Shown here: in pieces, positions 61,034 through 64,000 of the stretch
How positions within the stretch are numbered: position 1 is the first letter of the stretch
How the letters are laid out: each line of letters begins with the position of its first letter
NCBI GenBank assembly: GCA_017461625.1
Contig: JAFTXJ010000002.1
Location: 62,001 to 126,000 of the forward strand
DNA: 64,000 nt
DNA from: Clostridia bacterium
GTDB taxonomy: Bacteria; Bacillota; Clostridia; Oscillospirales; Acutalibacteraceae
Direction of reading: 5' to 3'
Translations under genes and position numbers: made by a program
Notes under the pieces: generated by a model
Told to the model about the DNA's origin: nothing
Database searches by the model: none
What the model saw: the letters and a program-made list of their open reading frames with translations, nothing else

Positions 61034-61933
61034 TTAATTGAGATAAGCTTCAACATATTGGTTAAACAATTCACTTGCAATGGTCATATTTTCCGCGTCA
61101 TTATTAAGTCCGTGACCTGAATTTGGGTAAGAGTTAAAGTGGTGAGAAATACCGTACTGAGTCAGCTTGGCATCAAGAGCCACTGCATTTGAATAAGGAA
61201 CAATGTCATCAACCATACCGTGGTTTATAACTGTGGGCACGGTGTTTTCGTCAACATAATAAAGCGGAGAAACTTTTTTAAGTGCGGCTTCTGCTTCGTG
61301 GCGGGTTTCAAAGGTGAAAGTTTGACCGCAAGCCCATGAAAGAATCTTGGCTACATAATCAGAATCTCCCAAGGCGTTGCCGTTGCCTGTTCCGTAAAAA
61401 TAGTTTACATCCGTAAGGTCGGTAGGACCGCAATCACTCACAACTGCGGCAGGCTTAATTGCTGAAACCTCATCCCTTGAATAAGCATAAAGCAGTGAAA
61501 GATGACCGCCTGCAGAACCGCCTGTTAAAAGCATTTTGTTAATTTCAACACCCTTTTTGTCGGCTGTTTCTTTGATTTTTTCAACTGCAAGCTGAATGTC
61601 ATCCATAATATCGTTAAGGTTAACATCTTCGCTTATATAACGGTAGTTAACAGCAGCACAGGCATAACCCTTCTCGTCTGCCATATATTCAAGGGTGCTT
61701 TTGTAGCCGTCTTTGTCGCCTTCAATCCACGCACCGCCGTGAATGTAAAGCACAAGACCGACCTCGCATTTTCCTTTGGGAATATAGAGGTCAAGTGTCT
61801 GCCGTTCATGTGATCCGTAGTTGAGATTTTCATAAATATAATTGTTTATTCTGACCGATTCAATTCCGAAAATACTTCCGATAAAGGTGATAACGGTCAT
61901 AAAAACAGATATTATTTTTGAAATGATACACAT
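61034..61933 (-). CDS. Membrane-anchored alpha/beta hydrolase, BD-FAE/kynurenine-formamidase-like esterase
   Basis: 299 residues. N-terminal hydrophobic anchor or uncleaved signal (IISVFMTVITFIGSIFG, about 7-23), then LDLYIPKGK and the oxyanion motif LYIHGGAWIEGDKDGY, the nucleophile elbow TGGSAGGHLS (Ser), DCGPTDLTD and the C-terminal catalytic Asp (GMVDDIVPYSN) and His (NSGHGLN). The triad is intact. This family includes carbohydrate esterases that remove acetyl or feruloyl groups. Likely acts outside the cell on dietary or host glycans. Confidence 0.87.
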   Translation of the reverse strand: MCIISKIISVFMTVITFIGSIFGIESVRINNYIYENLNYGSHERQTLDLYIPKGKCEVGLVLYIHGGAWIEGDKDGYKSTLEYMADEKGYACAAVNYRYISEDVNLNDIMDDIQLAVEKIKETADKKGVEINKMLLTGGSAGGHLSLLYAYSRDEVSAIKPAAVVSDCGPTDLTDVNYFYGTGNGNALGDSDYVAKILSWACGQTFTFETRHEAEAALKKVSPLYYVDENTVPTVINHGMVDDIVPYSNAVALDAKLTQYGISHHFNSYPNSGHGLNNDAENMTIASELFNQYVEAYLN

Positions 61934-62047
61934 AAAATCAACTCCTGCATTTTTTGAAAGTATATAACTTTTTTGTATTTATGTCAATTTAATGTTGAAA
62001 AGCACTTGATTTTCTGATAATATAATCAGCAAAGGAAGGTGTATAAA

Positions 62048-63034
62048 ATGGTAGGATTTATTACTTTTATCAAAGGCTTGGTTGCCGTAATTATGTCGGT
62101 GCTCAACTTTTTCTTCTGGCCTGTTTTCGGTGATTTCACCGCCGCAACAACTCCGTTGAAAGAGGATTGCAGACTGAACTTTGCTGCAATTTCAGATATT
62201 CATATGACCGAAGAAACCGCACGCTGTGATATGCTTGCCTTCGGTCTTCAGGATATGGAAAACTCTCAGCGTTCACTTGATGCTCTTGTTTGTGCAGGTG
62301 ATTTAACCGACCACGGCGAAAAAGAGGAGTGGGAAATGCTCGCTGAGGCTTTCAGCGGATACACCCCTGCTGAGAATATTATTCTCGCCGTAGGCAATCA
62401 CGACACGTGGACAGATGCCGGTTGTGACGTTGCACAAGAGTATTTTATTGAAGCAAACAAAGTTATTGCCGACAGAGATATTGACAAGGTGTATTATTCA
62501 ACCAAAATAGATGGTTACACTTTTATTGTTATGGGCAGTGAGAGTGACCACACTTATGCTACCTTTAATCAGGAACAGATTGATTTGCTTGACAAAGAAA
62601 TGGAAACAGCATCTGAAGACGGACTTCCCATTTTTGTCATCAGCCACTGGCCTATTAACGAAAGTCACGGACTCCCCGGCACATGGGGCGATGATGAGCC
62701 TGAGCTTGACGACGGCGGAATGGGTGACCAGTCAGCACAGGTTGAAGCAATTCTAAAAAAATATGAAAATGTATTTTTGATTTCAGGCCATATTCATAAC
62801 GGACTTACCAATGAAAGTCAGGAAGATGTTTATGATTATGTCAGCGTTGAGAGTGACGGCTCATTCCACAGCGTAAATCTTCCCAGCTATATGTATCTGA
62901 CCATGAGAGGAAGAATTGCCAACGGTACAGGTCTTAACTTTGAAGTGTATGATGATGAAGTCGTTATCCGTGCAAGAAGTTATTCTGCAGGCGTGTGGTA
63001 CACAGATTATAATTATACAATCGAATTGGTATAA
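62048..63034 (+). CDS. Membrane-anchored metallophosphoesterase
   Basis: 328 residues from ATG 62048, eight bases after GGAAGG (GTG 62039 overlaps that site). N-terminal membrane segment (VAVIMSVLNFFFWPVFG) puts the enzyme outside. Calcineurin-like motifs: AAISDIHMTEE (D-x-H), VCAGDLTDHGE (G-D), AVGNHDTW (G-N-H-D), VISHWP and LISGHIHNG (G-H-x-H). The two-metal site is therefore complete. It should cleave phosphomono- or diesters such as nucleotides or lipid head groups. Alone between terminators. Confidence 0.88.
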   Translation: MVGFITFIKGLVAVIMSVLNFFFWPVFGDFTAATTPLKEDCRLNFAAISDIHMTEETARCDMLAFGLQDMENSQRSLDALVCAGDLTDHGEKEEWEMLAEAFSGYTPAENIILAVGNHDTWTDAGCDVAQEYFIEANKVIADRDIDKVYYSTKIDGYTFIVMGSESDHTYATFNQEQIDLLDKEMETASEDGLPIFVISHWPINESHGLPGTWGDDEPELDDGGMGDQSAQVEAILKKYENVFLISGHIHNGLTNESQEDVYDYVSVESDGSFHSVNLPSYMYLTMRGRIANGTGLNFEVYDDEVVIRARSYSAGVWYTDYNYTIELV

Positions 63035-63040
63035 CATCAA

Positions 63041-63071
63041 TAATGGCTGTCGGTTTAACTGATAGCCATTA
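63041..63071 (+). terminator. Terminator of the metallophosphoesterase gene
   Basis: TAATGGCTGTC and GATAGCCATTA pair (one G-U) around GGTTTAACT, followed by TTTTT. Confidence 0.8.
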
Positions 63072-63144
63072 TTTTTAGATTTCAATTTGACCTTTTCTAT
63101 GCAAAATAGTATAATCTTTAAAAATGAAGTAAATGGTGATTGGT

Positions 63145-63597
63145 ATGTTTAGAAAACCCAATTTTTACTGCAGACAGATGATAGAAGAAGATATCAAAAA
63201 TCTTATTCCATTGTATATAGAATATTACAATGGCTATGAAAATGCAGAATGGACTGAAAAAACCACCTATAAAAGAGTTCATCAAGTATTAAGCCGTGAG
63301 GATTCGTATTGCGTAGTGTGGGAAGATGATGATGGCATTGTTGCTTTCGCCATAGGTTATTTTGAGCAATATGATGATGGCTTTGCCTATGACTTGGTCG
63401 AAATTGTTGTTGTTACACATTTGCAAAATAAGGGTTATGGTACCGTTTTTATGAGGCAGTTGGAATCATACGTAAAGAAAGAAGGAGCAATGCTTGTTCA
63501 GTTGCAAGCAGTTAATGATGATTTACATAATCATTTTTACAGCAAGTTGGGTTACAAAGATGCTTCCAATTTAGTTCTAAAAACAAAGATACTTTAA
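63145..63597 (+). CDS. GNAT-family N-acetyltransferase
   Basis: 150 residues from ATG 63145 with GGTGAT upstream; ATG 63133 is an equally possible in-frame start. The GNAT fold is shown by FYCRQMIEEDIKNLIPLYIEY, VAFAIGYFEQYDDG, the acetyl-CoA loop VVTHLQNKGYGTVFM (Q/R-x-x-G-x-G) and AMLVQLQAVNDDLHNHFYSKLGYKDASN at the end. It acetylates a small molecule or protein N terminus; the substrate is not evident. It lies just upstream of the NUDIX gene, probably co-transcribed. Confidence 0.85.
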   Translation: MFRKPNFYCRQMIEEDIKNLIPLYIEYYNGYENAEWTEKTTYKRVHQVLSREDSYCVVWEDDDGIVAFAIGYFEQYDDGFAYDLVEIVVVTHLQNKGYGTVFMRQLESYVKKEGAMLVQLQAVNDDLHNHFYSKLGYKDASNLVLKTKIL

Positions 63598-63622
63598 CAT
63601 CAAATAAAAGGCAGGAAATAAT

Positions 63623-64000
63623 ATGGGTTATATCGGTGAAATGCGAAAATTTGTTGGTCATGCGCCAATTATGGCTGTTGCCGCAATGGGTATTCTTTAC
63701 AATAATGAAAAAGGATTGCTGTTAGAAAAGCGTACAGACACAGGTGAATGGGTGCACACCCGGAGGGGCGATTGAGCTCGGTGAATCTTTAGAAGATGCC
63801 CTTAAAAGAGAAATCAAGGAAGAAACCAATCTTGATTTTACAAATCCTCATTTGTTTGATATTAAAGCAAATGTCCACATGGTTTATCCTAATGGCGATG
63901 AAGTTTATTATACTGATGTGGTATATGAAATCAATGAATTCTGTGGAGAATTAAAGCCTGACGGTGAAAGCATAGAGTTGCAGTTTTTTGATTTAAACAA
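63623..64000 (+). pseudogene. NUDIX hydrolase gene with a frameshift, cut by the window end
   Basis: ATG 63623 (GCAGGAAA upstream) opens MGYIGEMRKFVGHAPIMAVA and MGILYNNEKGLLLEKRTDTGEW, then meets TGA at 63773 after 50 codons. Reading one base back from the GGG at 63750-63752 restores CTPGGAIELGESLEDALKREI and KEETNLDF, the NUDIX box (G-x5-E-x7-R-E-U-x-E-E-x-G/N). The frame then stays open to the window edge. One extra G explains the break, either a real mutation or a sequencing error. The intact enzyme would hydrolyse nucleoside diphosphate derivatives. Confidence 0.8.

Overview
The window looks like chromosomal DNA of a low-to-moderate G+C, Gram-positive gut anaerobe of the Clostridia, most likely Oscillospiraceae/Ruminococcaceae. 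The evidence is the rimP-nusA-rnpM-ylxQ-infB-rbfA-nrnA order, strong AGGAGG-type ribosome binding sites with frequent TTG/GTG starts, QueH-type queuosine synthesis, a PdaA-like deacetylase, a subtilisin carrying a dockerin-like module, GH36 and GH38 glycosidases and a PadR-type regulator. No phage, integrase, transposase or CRISPR array was seen. The species is not identifiable from the sequence alone.

Layout. 1-5.4 kb: end of a PadR regulator with two overlapping small genes, then on the minus strand a CHAP-domain cell-wall hydrolase, a secreted esterase and a membrane-embedded M28 peptidase. 5.5-9.6 kb: a tight plus-strand operon of two glycosyltransferases, a DUF1643 protein, a hydrolase-fold protein without its nucleophile, and QueH. 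9.6-13.5 kb: CDP-alcohol phosphatidyltransferase, patatin phospholipase behind an unusual operator array, a secreted lipase, a P-loop kinase and a four-helix-bundle gene broken by a stop. 13.5-14 kb: a chain of small hairpins and two tRNA-Ser genes. 14-20 kb: MFS permease with GH36 glycosidase, a lone 5S rRNA, flavin reductase, guaB, and a 48-residue Asn/Gln-rich protein. 20-26.4 kb: dockerin-bearing subtilisin, PdaA-like deacetylase, and a large AT-rich M4 metalloprotease. 26.4-34.8 kb: the nusA-infB operon, a two-gene membrane protein pair and an MTA/SAH nucleosidase. 34.9-37.2 kb: a secreted beta-helix protein.

37.3-42.2 kb: a five-gene operon in which a class III aminotransferase and a two-subunit transketolase are bracketed by two related, unrecognised proteins that resemble SCP2 sterol-carrier folds. 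This is the best candidate for an undescribed pathway. 42.2-45.5 kb: a palindromic intergenic repeat, an M23 peptidase, a candidate ~147-nt non-coding RNA with its own promoter and terminator, and a sugar isomerase/dehydrogenase pair. 45.5-50.8 kb: a lipoprotein, a DUF4956 membrane protein and a VTC-type polyphosphate polymerase, divergent from a two-component system. 50.8-64 kb: acyltransferase, an unknown membrane protein, a flavoprotein with a heterodimeric ABC exporter, GH38 alpha-mannosidase, an anchored esterase, an anchored metallophosphoesterase, a GNAT acetyltransferase and a frameshifted NUDIX gene at the edge.

Taken together, the accessory genes point to an organism that invests in exported hydrolases (two proteases, several lipases/esterases, two glycosidases, wall hydrolases) and envelope modification. 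Starts were moved from the longest reading frame wherever a ribosome binding site clearly chose an internal codon.
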